Assembly: GCA_020086605.1 (NCBI GenBank)
Contig: JACBWW010000052.1
Coordinates: 580,594-644,593 of the forward strand
Source: Lanius collurio
Lineage: Eukaryota > Chordata > Aves > Passeriformes > Laniidae
Direction of reading: 5' to 3'
DNA length: 64,000 nucleotides
The number at the start of each line of letters is the position of its first letter. Positions within the stretch are counted from its first letter, which is position 1. A program made the translations under genes and the position numbers. Below, piece after piece: positions 24,422 through 34,245 of this stretch. The notes below the pieces were generated by a model that worked only from the letters and a program-made list of their open reading frames with translations, was not told the origin of the DNA and searched no databases.

Positions 24422-24670
24422 TATCAGAGAATTCTAGTTGAGATCAGAAAGGAACACAGTGGATCATCTGGTCCAATTTTCCTCTCAAGCAGTGTCATCC
24501 CAGAGCACATGGCACAGGATCGTGAACAGACAGTTCTGGAATATCTCCAGAGAGGGATACTTGACATCCTCTCTGGCCAATCTGTGCCATCACAGCAAAG
24601 AAGTTCTTCCTCATGTTCAGGTGGAATTTCCTGTGCATCAGTTTCCACCCATTGCCTCTAGTCTTCCAGC
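24422..24670 (-). mobile_element. CR1 LINE 3' fragment, antisense
   Basis: Read on +, the CR1 reverse-complement blocks GGATCATCTGGTCCAA, GTCATCCCAGAGCACATGG, AAGAAGTTCTTCCTCATGTT and TTTCCACCCATTGCCTCTAG appear in order. This is a different CR1 subfamily from the 5.8-kb copy. It is 5'-truncated and has lost the usual terminal repeat. Confidence 0.88.
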
Positions 24671-25334
24671 TTCAAATACTCAACTAGAAGACTTTAAAAT
24701 GGGTTAATTTTTTTTCAGTTCCCTTTCCCTAGAGGAATTTCATGAAGTATTATTGTTCTGTGGTGATGGCATATTTTACAGTATTATTAGGCATTTAACT
24801 GTCTGCCTACCACACTTGTGGGTACAAAGATTACTATCTCAAAAATCTCAGAGCATCACAGCTGAGTTCAGATTTAATCAATGATAACTACCATTCTACT
24901 GCTTCCCCTGGTGATAGATGTAATTCTACTAAGAACACATGATGCTACTAATCAATAGTTTTATTCACAAAAATCAAAAGTATAAGGGTTTTATTCTACT
25001 TCAAATCAGAGTTCTTGGCTGAAAGAGCTCCCTCTACAACTATGACAGGAATTTTCGTAAATCTTTTGAAGATACCCTGTACCAGAAGACTACACATCAT
25101 ACATAAATCCATATAATCTCATTTTCAAGAGAAAAATCACAGTTCTTCAGAAGCTACCTGAAATTTGTGAAATACGCAAGTACATTTTTTTCTTAAGTCT
25201 GAGCACTAATTTAAATTCTTCTTTCCTAAAGGCACACTTCTGTTGATTTTCCCAAATTAAGCATTCAGATGTCTGGATTTTATTTCAACATTTCTGTCAG
25301 AAACATAATAAAATTAACAAAAAATTGCATTAGC

Positions 25335-25366
25335 TATTGTACACATACTTAAGTATGTGTACAATA
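25335..25366. repeat. 32-bp perfect palindrome
   Basis: The left half TATTGTACACATACTT is followed directly by its exact reverse complement, with no spacer and no mismatch. The next flanking pair (C/A) breaks the symmetry. Confidence 0.95.
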
Positions 25367-25663
25367 AGTATAGGTGATATAATTTTTATCATCCTTTGTT
25401 CTGAAAAGCTACTGTTGTTAACTAAAACTTATTTTTTATCTCATGCTATCCTACAGATTATATAGAGAATTGTATATATGTCATATATACATTTGAGGAT
25501 TATTCCATATATACTCTAGATAGTTCTGAGGCAAGCAAAATTGAAAAACATCTTTATTTCAGCATGTTGTACAACATGGAAGTAGGATTTGTACGCTATT
25601 TTTAGAAGCAGCTATTCTTGTCCAGAAAACAAAAATAAACCCTATAATAATGAAAATTCATAC

Positions 25664-25686
25664 CTAGAGGAATTAAATTCCTCTAG
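25664..25686. repeat. 11-bp-arm palindrome with 1-nt centre
   Basis: CTAGAGGAATT, a single A, then the exact reverse complement AATTCCTCTAG. Confidence 0.9.
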
Positions 25687-26275
25687 TTTTATTCACCTTC
25701 TCTGTAAAGGCACTAATTACATCCATATGGATCCAAAAAAAGGGAACAAACTTCCTTCTCTTGAAGGAGCTGCAATGAAAAACTGTATCTGGTAAAACAT
25801 CTCTTGATTAAGCTTCAAGGAGCTACTGAGCCTGAGCAGAACCCTGCATCAGTATCTATCTACAAGGCATTTTCCTGGAACACAAAAAAAAAATTAAAGA
25901 TATTAAATTCCTCAAGAAATAACTGTACTTATGTTCCTTATTTTGCCACTATTATTGATCTTGATGCAAGCCACCCACATTGAAAATGTATCATATGAGT
26001 TCTGTGTGATGCCTGGCACTGAAGAAAAGGCTGGAAAGGCAGCAGTTTGTACCAGTGGGAAGTATTATAGCAAGTCAGTCAGCTGAAACTCAATTATAAA
26101 ATTTCACAATAAAAAATGTATCTGTCAGTAATATTCTAGTCATAAACATTTAGTATTTGTGACCATCTATGGTTAGGTCACAGCAACCAGGTCCACCACC
26201 TTGTTCTCTGGAAGCAAGGCATTCTCAAATAAAAACATCCAAATAATGCAAAGGGCTAAAATTACGAATAATTTC

Positions 26276-26678
26276 AGGACTGAGGTCATTTGGTCTGTTC
26301 AGCATGGAGTAGAAGAGTCTGAGGGGAGACCTCACTGCAGTTACAACTTCCTTGTGAGGGGAAGAGGAGGAGCAGATGCTGACCTCTGCCATGTGGTGAC
26401 CAGTGACAGGACCTGAGGGAATGGCCTGAAGGTCCCCTGTATCAGGGGAGGTTTAGGTTATATATTAGAAAAAAATGCCCAGAGGGTAGTCAGGCACTGG
26501 AACAGGCTTCCCAGGGAAGTGGTCACAGCACCAAGTCTGACAGAGATCAAGAAGCATTTGGACAATACTCTCAGGCACATGGGGGGATTCTTGGGAAGTC
26601 CTGTGCAGGGCCAGGAGTTGGACTCAATGATCCTTGAGGGTCCCTTCCAATTCAGCTTCTTCTGTGATTCTGTGAATT
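26276..26678 (+). mobile_element. CR1 LINE 3' fragment, sense
   Basis: CR1 blocks occur in sense order: TCTGTTCAGCATGGAG, GAGGGGAGACCTCACTGC, GGTTTAGGTTATATATTAG, CACTGGAACAGGCTTCCCAG, CAGGGCCAGGAGTTGGACTC, AATGATCCTTGAGGGTCCCT and the terminal TGTGATTCTGTGAATT. It is 5'-truncated with an intact 3' terminus. Confidence 0.93.
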
Positions 26679-29041
26679 AAAAGCGTGATTTACTAACAAG
26701 ACTTCAATGCTCAAATCCTATTGGCTTTCAAGTATTACTACTCTGATTTTTTAAATAAATTACTGCTGTCTACACATTAACATCGAAATAGCCCTATACA
26801 AGAATCAAGCAATTCCATTGCTAGCTTCATGCCCTTAGCATTTCCCTTACTCGATGCCCTTTGTACACTAAGCCTCCCATCTCCCTGCTCACAAGATCAG
26901 CTTATGATCTTTTGTACTATGGAACCAAGGAAAAGAAAACAGATGTTGCAACTGCATGTAACTGTGGGCATGACCAGCCAGAGAAGACACTGCAGCTCTG
27001 CTCTTTCCTGCATTACTGTCCCTCAGCAAGGACAGTAATTTGGATTCCCCATCTGCCCAGCAGCTGATTTTCATGAAGCACATAGAAATGTAATTATCTT
27101 GGATACCTTCTACCACCCACTTTCAAATTGGTCAATAGGGTCTGAAGTTACCGAGGGGAAGAAAAAGCAGACAAGAAGACAGTAATTTAGTACAGCTCAT
27201 CTCCTTCACCGCCAAGAAAAAGAGAAGAAAAATAAAATAATGGAATATGTATCAGGATATGCAAGCCTGACCTTGCAAGCATAAAATTTGCATCTTGTCT
27301 CTTAAAATGAACAACTTACATGAAAAAAGTAACACTCCTCAATTAAACCTGGAAGGAGTGGTTTGTTTTCCAGCATAACAGCCATTAGAGAAACATCACT
27401 GGGTTTAATTCTTCAACCCTATATTCCAGGAGCTATGTCAAATAAGTGGCAGAACTATTAATATTCTAAAAGCATGTGAATTCCCCGAATTTTTGTTCCT
27501 GCAATCTCAAATACAATATTGTTATAAATTACTATTAATCCAACATTTTTGTAGCCCAGTGAAAACATGACTGCAAAAAACAGTAATCACTGCCCTATTA
27601 AATTCCATGCTCAAATAATTGTTACCTAAATATTTGACTTTTTATCAAAATTAGTGACTATTAAAAAGGAGTATATTATATAGAAACATTTTATTGGCCA
27701 GATCTATTCAATTTCAATTGGAAGGTTTTCATACTAACTGTTACCAAGGGAATAAAATAAACTCAGAGTGTCTAAGTTGTTATGGTCCAAAGCTGTCCTT
27801 GAAGAAAAGAGTTACCTGATTCCAAAATGACACATGTGCAACATATACTGCTGATAATGATACTGTATATGTGTGATAATTCCATGCAATCTGTCTCAGC
27901 AATTCAGGAAACTATATCAACATTTGACCTCACATTAACTTTTCATTTCCTCTGTATTAAAGACCCCAAAGCTTCCAAAAAGCAGGGAAGATGGCCTTCT
28001 GCTGAACATATCCAAAGCCTGGAATATTTGACTTGTTATTGGTTTATGACATTGCCAAGATATAAACATAGAACATGATAACTGCATCAGTTCCAGATTC
28101 TGTGGAGACTAAAAGAAGTTCCACTGCCTTCACACAAACCCCAAGTGTTTATATGCAGCAGAGTTCTCCTTTTACATAGGCAGTTTCTCAAAACCTACAT
28201 TACAAACAAACAATTTACGTGGGACTTGCCTTTGGGACGCAAACAATTTGTATTAACTTTTTCAAAGCTTCCTATTCTTTTATAAGGAGAAAAAACATAC
28301 ACAAATTCAAAACGCCATCACTTCTCCAGTCATAGTCCACCATTCCCCTTTAATCTTCCTTCCAACTTCCCTCCTGTAAAGTGCTCAAAAAAAAAAAAAA
28401 ATCCAAAAATACACAGCCTTTCTCTTTTGAAATTACTTCTTATATGCATCTTTCCTATTTAAATAGCCTTTCTAAAGACAGTATGTTGGTAGGTATTTTT
28501 ATACTTTTATGTTTACTTTTCACTTAAGCTATATTTTTCACATTCTCACATCTATCTCCCACCAAACACAAAAGATTTTTCTATCAAATAAATTGTACTA
28601 GATAATAAATGCTCATTTATCTTTTTTTTTAATCTTGTAGTGTAAAAAGTAGCTGAAATCTGTTATTTCCAAGGAGCAAAATTAAGCATACATTTTCCTC
28701 CACTGTATCTTCTCAAATGCCTCTGGCAAGATGTTACAAACAAGCTGAATAAAGTGGGAGCTCAGCACAGCGTTATATAGTACACATTTTTCTATTTTTT
28801 TATTCCAAGTTTTTTGCAGATAACTAGAAAAATAAGCTATGCCTCTTTGCTTTTCTGTATCACTCCCAAAAGCTACCTGAATAGAAGGATACAGGCTAGA
28901 ATATCTTGTCGGCATTCACAATGCAAACTTTTGAGGCACACACAGCCCAGCTTAAAATAGATTGTAACTCTGAGGCTTGATGCCTCTCCAGTCTGGCTTC
29001 TTGTCCATCTGCCCCATTTATATCCCAATGCACTAGTACAT
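26679..29041. other. non-coding AT-rich DNA
   Basis: No gene, LTR or further CR1 signature seen. A poly-A run of about 14 lies near 28,388. Confidence 0.55.
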
Positions 29042-29098
29042 CATAGAATCATAGAATCACAGAATTATTAAGGTTGGAAAAGACCCCCAAGATCATAA
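29042..29098 (-). mobile_element. CR1 LINE 3' terminal scrap, antisense
   Basis: ATAGAATCATAGAATCACAG is followed by AGGTTGGAAAAGACCCCCAAG, the reverse complement of the last ~55 bp of a CR1. It is cut off abruptly where LTR-like sequence begins. Confidence 0.88.
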
Positions 29099-29099
29099 A

Positions 29100-29800
29100 G
29101 TTTTTTGGTTCTGGACTTCTCCAGGGGGACATGCTGCTACAGCAGAGCCTTCCTTACTGTTTCCCCTTGACATTGGTGGATCACTGCTTGCAGGAGCAGC
29201 CACTTGACTTTTTGATAGCTGCCCTTGCTGGGAGAAAAATGCTTACCATCTGCCTGGGGCCTCAGGGGAAAACCAGGCCCCCACCTCCTCCCTCCCTCCC
29301 GAGGGAGTACCTCACAGCTACTTACTGGAGCCTCAGCTGTGCCTGCCCTCACCAGGACACCCTTGGGACACGTGAGAGCCAGAGGAAAACTGAAACACGC
29401 CCTACCGTCCACCTTCTCTCTCCTCCTGGGGCAACCATTACTCCCTGGGGAAACTGACATCTTCCTTCAGCTGCCCTCTGCCTCACCAGGAGCCAACAGC
29501 ACCCACATCAGGCCCACAGTTGTGATCATAACTACACCAAAGGGGAAAGTGCTTGATGGGCAGCAAAAGGTTGTTACTGGGTTTTTCCTTTTTGTTTGTG
29601 TTGTGGCTGCTGATGTTGTTGTTTGTCTGTCTTTATATATATATATTCTAGTAAAGAACTGTTATTCCTTTGCCCATATCTTTGCCTGAAAGCCCCGTAA
29701 TTTCAAAGTTATAATAATCTGGGGGGGGGTCAGCTTTTCCATTCCAGGAAGGTTCCCACCTTCCTTGGCACACCTGTCTTTAAACTGGCACAACACAATA
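29100..29800 (+). mobile_element. LTR-like element, + orientation
   Basis: A GC-richer U3-like part (29,100-29,530) is followed by a T-rich stretch with a TATATATATATA run. The block AGTAAAGAACTGTTATTCCT, CCCATATCTTTGCCTGAAAG and ACCTGTCTTTAAACTGGCAC then looks like the 3' part of a common songbird ERV LTR. Ends and target duplication were not resolved. Open frames of 107-154 codons across it have no domain and are by-products of the GC-rich LTR. Confidence 0.55.
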
Positions 29801-29899
29801 ACAAAAAATATGTTTCATTTGTTCAGAATTGTTCACCCTGTCTGAGTTACAGCAGTTCCACATAGGAAGAATGTTGCTCAGGAACTGCTTCAGTGGACT

Positions 29900-30370
29900 G
29901 AGTTATTCTCCTGACTACATTACATCCAACCTCTTGGGGTCATTCTTTTGAAAAAGTGAAGCAGATTTCGTGAATTATGTTAGGCAAAAATCAATTTATT
30001 TATGCATTGACTCACAAAGGGAAGGTTGCCAGGGGAGGGGCAGGAAAGGCAGCCTTTTTTAGTCTGGTCTTCATTAGTCATCATTTTGTCACTAAGTGAA
30101 AATAATTCCTTTTTCTCTCTTCATGTTCACATGTCTTAGCTGTGGTCAGCACTAGAGATAGCTTGGAAAGGTGTGATTAGTGTTGACAAGAGTGTGGCCA
30201 AGCTGGCAGAAACTACAGTTAATGTACAGAGCATCTGCTGAAGGACAAAATGGCATCTGATGGCCTTGTGGGCTCTAAACAGATGGTTGCTATGCAGATT
30301 CAGGGCATCTATCAACTCTGGTCTCAGAGCAATGCCAAGAACATCAGAGCAAGAATCCTAGGTAGGTAAC
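29900..30370 (-). mobile_element. possible degraded LTR
   Basis: The minus strand shows AAATAAATTG (polyadenylation-like, about 29,997). After a GGCAACCTTCCC-type block comes AAAAAAGGCTGCC (TATA-like, about 30,050). This order matches the clearer LTR at 52.4-53.0 kb. No ends or duplication found. Confidence 0.35.
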
Positions 30371-30838
30371 AAGACTTTCTGTACAAGGTATTAAGCCAGA
30401 GGCTTGCTGATGCTGTAGCAGATTTTTTTGTTTTCACTTTGGGGGTGAAACATGTTCTCACTTCAGTTCTCATCTTCTGACAGGGAGAGACTGAGATAGA
30501 GTTATCTCTGCATGGCAGAGGCCACCCCCTCTAGCATGAACCTATTTCTACTGTGGTACCACTAAACAAGTGAGCTTTCCCACAGGAAAAAGGAGTTATG
30601 CTGCACATGCAGTCCTTAGAATGTTGCATATCCTTGGAAAATGCCTGTTGCCAGGCAGAGCATGTGCTGGAGGATGTAATAGGGATTGGTGCCCTTGGTA
30701 TGCAGTTAACTTGAACAATTTTCCCTGGAGTATCCAAGAACAAACAGCTTCAGCATATATGTAGTCAAGGAATTTGCCCACAGGACTCATATAGACACAT
30801 TCCTATAGGACAGGTACACAGAGAGTGGAATTACAATG

Positions 30839-31365
30839 TGTACTAGTTTGAAAACAAAGCAGTGGGAGGCACCAAGTCAGAATAACAATTTAATAGGGAA
30901 TTTAAGGAGAAGGGAAAGAACCCAAAATCACTAATTCAAACTGACAGTCAGGATACAAACCTGACACCCTGTTAGTCAGGGTGGTAGTAGTAGTCCAATG
31001 AAGTGGTGGCTGCAGTCCTCTTGAAGTGGTGAATGTGGTTCTGTTGAAGCGGTGATCCTGTAGAAAAGGTCTGCTCCTCCACAGAAGGTCCAGCAGTGGC
31101 TGTGTAGCTCCTGTCCTCTGGGAAGCCACTGGAAAGGTGTCTGTGGTGTTCAGAATCTCTGATTATATGCAGGATGGAATGCTCGGTTCCTCTTCCTGGG
31201 TGGAAGATCTCACAATAGGATAATGAGTCATAAGACCAGGTGTTGATGGGCCATTAACAGAAAGATAGGGAGGAACCCAGGAAAACACTGCCCACCTGGA
31301 TTCAACAGCTCATGAGGATGGTAATAGAATACACTGCAACCCAGGACACAATGTCATCTGTAACA
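30839..31365 (-). mobile_element. LTR of the 9/30/31-kb family, copy at 30.8 kb
   Basis: On the minus strand it runs from TGTTACAGATGACATTG to a TCAAACTAGTACA end, and it aligns with 31,551-32,389 (same strand) and with 9.1-10.0 kb (opposite strand). Shared blocks include GACACCCTGTTAGTCAGGGT, CTGGGTGGAAGATCTCACAA and GGCCATTAACAGAAAGATAG. No coding sequence. Target duplication not found, which fits the idea that this and the next LTR once bounded one element. Confidence 0.78.
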
Positions 31366-31550
31366 AGGAAGAAATAATTTAAACTTTGAGCAAAACTATG
31401 CTTTTACTAGCAGCAATTTAGTTCAAAAGCATGAGAAACAGTAAATTGATAGGTGTCTCTCTTGAAAAACTTCAACACCTCACTTCTACCCCAAGGAAAA
31501 CTCGTTAGGCTCCCCAGTGAATCCCCCAGGAAAAATAACCATTGTGAAGT
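31366..31550 (-). mobile_element. possible remnant of internal ERV sequence between two LTRs
   Basis: About 185 bp separates two same-strand LTRs of one family. It has no open frame and no recognisable retroviral domain. If the LTRs belong to one provirus, this is what remains after a large internal deletion. It may instead be host DNA between two independent solo LTRs. Confidence 0.35.
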
Positions 31551-32389
31551 TGTACTAGTTTGAAAACAAACCAGTGGGAGATCACAAGTCAGAATTATAA
31601 TTTAATAGGAAAATTAAAATAAATGCAATAGTACAAGAACACTGACAGAGTCAGGATACAACCTGACACCCTGCAGGTCAGAGTGGTGGTAGCAGTCCAG
31701 ATGAAGTGGTTCTGTTGAAGCAGTGATGCTGTGTCGCTCTAGGACACGAGAAGGAATGACACACACACAAGAGATTTCAGAAGGGTTGGTCTTCTTGAGG
31801 CTTACCAACTTCCCATATTTATAGGTTTCTTAATAATACAGTGGATTGGACAGAAAGATCACTTCCTCTACAAACACATCGGCTACATGGATTGTCCATC
31901 AGGGTATTCCCATCACAGTACAAGAAAGAAAAACATTGCTACAGTTAGAAAAACAATTATTATTGTTTACATTAAATGCTGTGACAACTCTGACTCCAAA
32001 AATGTAAATATCAGAAGCTAACAGAACTAGGGAACAATCCTGTAGAAGGTTCTGGTCTTTACCTGAAGGTCCACTGGTAGCTCTTGTCTTCTGAGAATCC
32101 AGTAGGTAAAGGCTGACTGGCATTCCATACCTCAGATTATATCCAGTAGGAATGTTTGGCTCCTCCCCCTGGGTGGAGCATCTCACAATGGGATGACGTA
32201 ATTTTATGAGTCATGCAGTGAGGCTAGATATCCCATTAACAGAAAGATACCACTCTGGTGGGAGTTATCAGGGATGTGTCATGGAAGAGATAAAGAATGT
32301 TGCCCCACCTGGTTTTAACAGATGGTAGTAGAATACATACTTTTGGTTACATCTTACATTGTAACCTAAGACAGAAGTTCATATTACTA
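31551..32389 (-). mobile_element. LTR of the 9/30/31-kb family, interrupted
   Basis: It starts on + with TGTACTAGTTTGAAAACAAA like its neighbour at 30.8 kb, and shares the CTGACACCCTGCAGGTCAGA and CCCTGGGTGGAGCATCTCAC blocks. It is split by a complete 305-bp LTR of another family at 31,732-32,036. The right end is approximate because the last 60 bp are rearranged relative to the 30.8-kb copy. Confidence 0.75.
31732..32036 (-). mobile_element. 305-bp solo LTR nested inside another LTR
   Basis: Alignment of the two host LTRs shows the extra segment exactly. On the minus strand it begins TGTTCCCTAGTTC and ends TAGAGCGACA, flanked by atgctg (31,726-31,731) and atcctg (32,037-32,042), a 6-bp duplication with one change. 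A TATA box (CCTATAAATATG on minus, near 31,820) is clear. Size and 6-bp duplication fit a class II or alpharetrovirus-like LTR. Confidence 0.85.
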
Positions 32390-33747
32390 CTGTTTTTAAG
32401 GTTAAAAAAGAAAATTAAGGTATTAAGATCTTTCCTGGGAAGGAAAAGGGGAAGACATTTCCTATTTATTTTCAGCAAGATGCAAGAGAGCAACTTTCCT
32501 CAACTTTCCCCAACTTTCCTCAGGTTTTGGGGTTGCTCTTTAGTATCAGATAAAGACAGAATGTTGAAGGGGGAAACTCCAGTATTTTCTTTGGAGAAAA
32601 ATCCGTTTTATCGCAAGGGAAAGGAAAGGTAACCAGAAATGGCTGGACAAGGTTTTGTGCCTTAAGCACATACACTTTTGCAGCACTGCTAGGCTGTAAG
32701 CCCCTTCACAATAGCTTCTCTCCTTTACCCTCAAACCAGGTGGAATCATGCTGCTGAGGCAATAAAGTGGCAAAACTACAGAGACCAGCTCTTTCAACAA
32801 TAGACACTCTGTTTAACGGAGATATACTACTCTAAGCCTTTGCCAGAAAAACTGAAGGCAAAATGGAAATGCTTCATGAAAAATGTGCCCATCCTGCTAA
32901 AATACAAGCTTAAGTAACTTGAACAATTGTAAAGTAAGTATTTTAACACAGCATCCTCTTAATTTGGATCCTTGAGAACTTTTCAAGACAGTACAAAAAA
33001 TATAAGTAAGAGTTTATTCTGGCAACAGCAAATTTGCCCTGTAATTTAAAATATGTAGTAGACACATATAACTTCCCTCGCCAATACAACCTCCTTTATC
33101 CCTCACTGGTATCAGTAAGTCTCATTCTCCCACTAAGTCAGAAGAAACCTCAGTTCTTCCGAAGAAGCACAGACCCCTGTCAATGGGGAAAAGAGGTCTC
33201 AGGCAACATCACTGCAGTATTGCAACCTGATCTTACCACCGAGAAACAGTGGTAAAAAATAGGCAGTAACCTACCTACTTTTGGAGTAAGATATAATAAT
33301 TATAAATTAAGGGGATTGCTCTGGATTACTGCACTTCCAGTTTAACTCAGGAATTTCCATCCATGATCATACAGCCAATGACAAAATACATGAGCTATTT
33401 TTGTCACAGCATGCCCACTATATTCCATGCAAAGGACAATTTACAATATTCTTCATCTTTTAAATAACAGCTGTTTTCATTGGTCAGCTCCCAGAGGAAA
33501 GTACCAGATTTTGAAAAAGTACTAGAGAAACATAATAACAGCTAGAGATACTCCAGAAGAAAATGAGATTTTAGTGCAAATCATTTACACAGACCAAAAG
33601 AATTTTTACAGCTTCTTTTCCCCACCTTAGCTTAATGCTATTCCGAGTGCTTGGAGGATTTGGCCAACAAGAACTTAATGAAATTAAATTAGGAGAAATG
33701 GAAATTTGTCCATATGCACAGGAAGAGCTCCTGGCAATGAAACAAGC
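32390..33747. other. non-coding DNA
   Basis: No gene, LTR or CR1 signature recognised. Confidence 0.55.
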
Positions 33748-34245
33748 TGGGAGCTGGTTGAATGGGGAGCAGCTCTGAGGAAAAGAGCCTGGAAAGCAGG
33801 GCTGACAGCACATGGAGCATGACCCAGCCCTGACAGCAAAGCCAGCCAGCTGCCACCAACCTGGAAAGGGCCTGTAGCTCTAGCCCTATAAGGAGAAGCT
33901 GGGGGACTAGAGCATATTCAGCCTGAATAAAAAGTGCTTTGGAGGAGTTGTAATAGTCACTTATCTAAACCTACAGGCAGGTTATTAAGAAAGGGGAGCT
34001 GGGAGCTTCACAGCAGTGTAGGTTAGGAAACAAGAGGCAAAGCACTTAAGGCAAAAGAAATAATCAGGCTGGGCATAAAAAAAAAAAAAAATCCTAGGAA
34101 TAGGCTGCCCAGAAAAGCTGTGTAATCTTTTGAGGTTTTCAAGTCCCAAGTGAGACAGTCCTGAGAAGCCTGACTCAAGCCTGCTTTGACAATAGGCTGG
34201 ATAAGTGATCTCTTGACAGCTCTTCCCGCTTGAGTCTGAAGCTCT
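33748..34245 (+). mobile_element. old CR1 LINE fragment, sense
   Basis: Degraded CR1 ORF2 3' end and UTR blocks appear in order: CAGCTCTGAGGAAAAGAG, CATGGAGCATGACCCAGCC, GAGAAGCTGGGGGACTAGAG, TATTCAGCCTGAATAAAAAG, TAGGCTGCCCAGAAAAGCTG and AGTGATCTCTTGACAGCTC. Divergence and small indels are much greater than in the 5.8- and 26.3-kb copies, and an A run interrupts it near 34,079. Confidence 0.75.

Larger units (their letters stand above)
24671..26275. other. non-coding AT-rich DNA with two palindromes
   Basis: No gene recognised. It contains a 32-bp perfect palindrome at 25,335 and a 23-bp near-perfect one at 25,664. Confidence 0.6.

Noticed and set aside
29225..29689. 154-codon open frame on + with a hydrophobic end
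   Set aside because: It covers the GC-rich part and the T-rich end of an LTR-like element; the membrane-like tail comes from a T-rich/TATA run.
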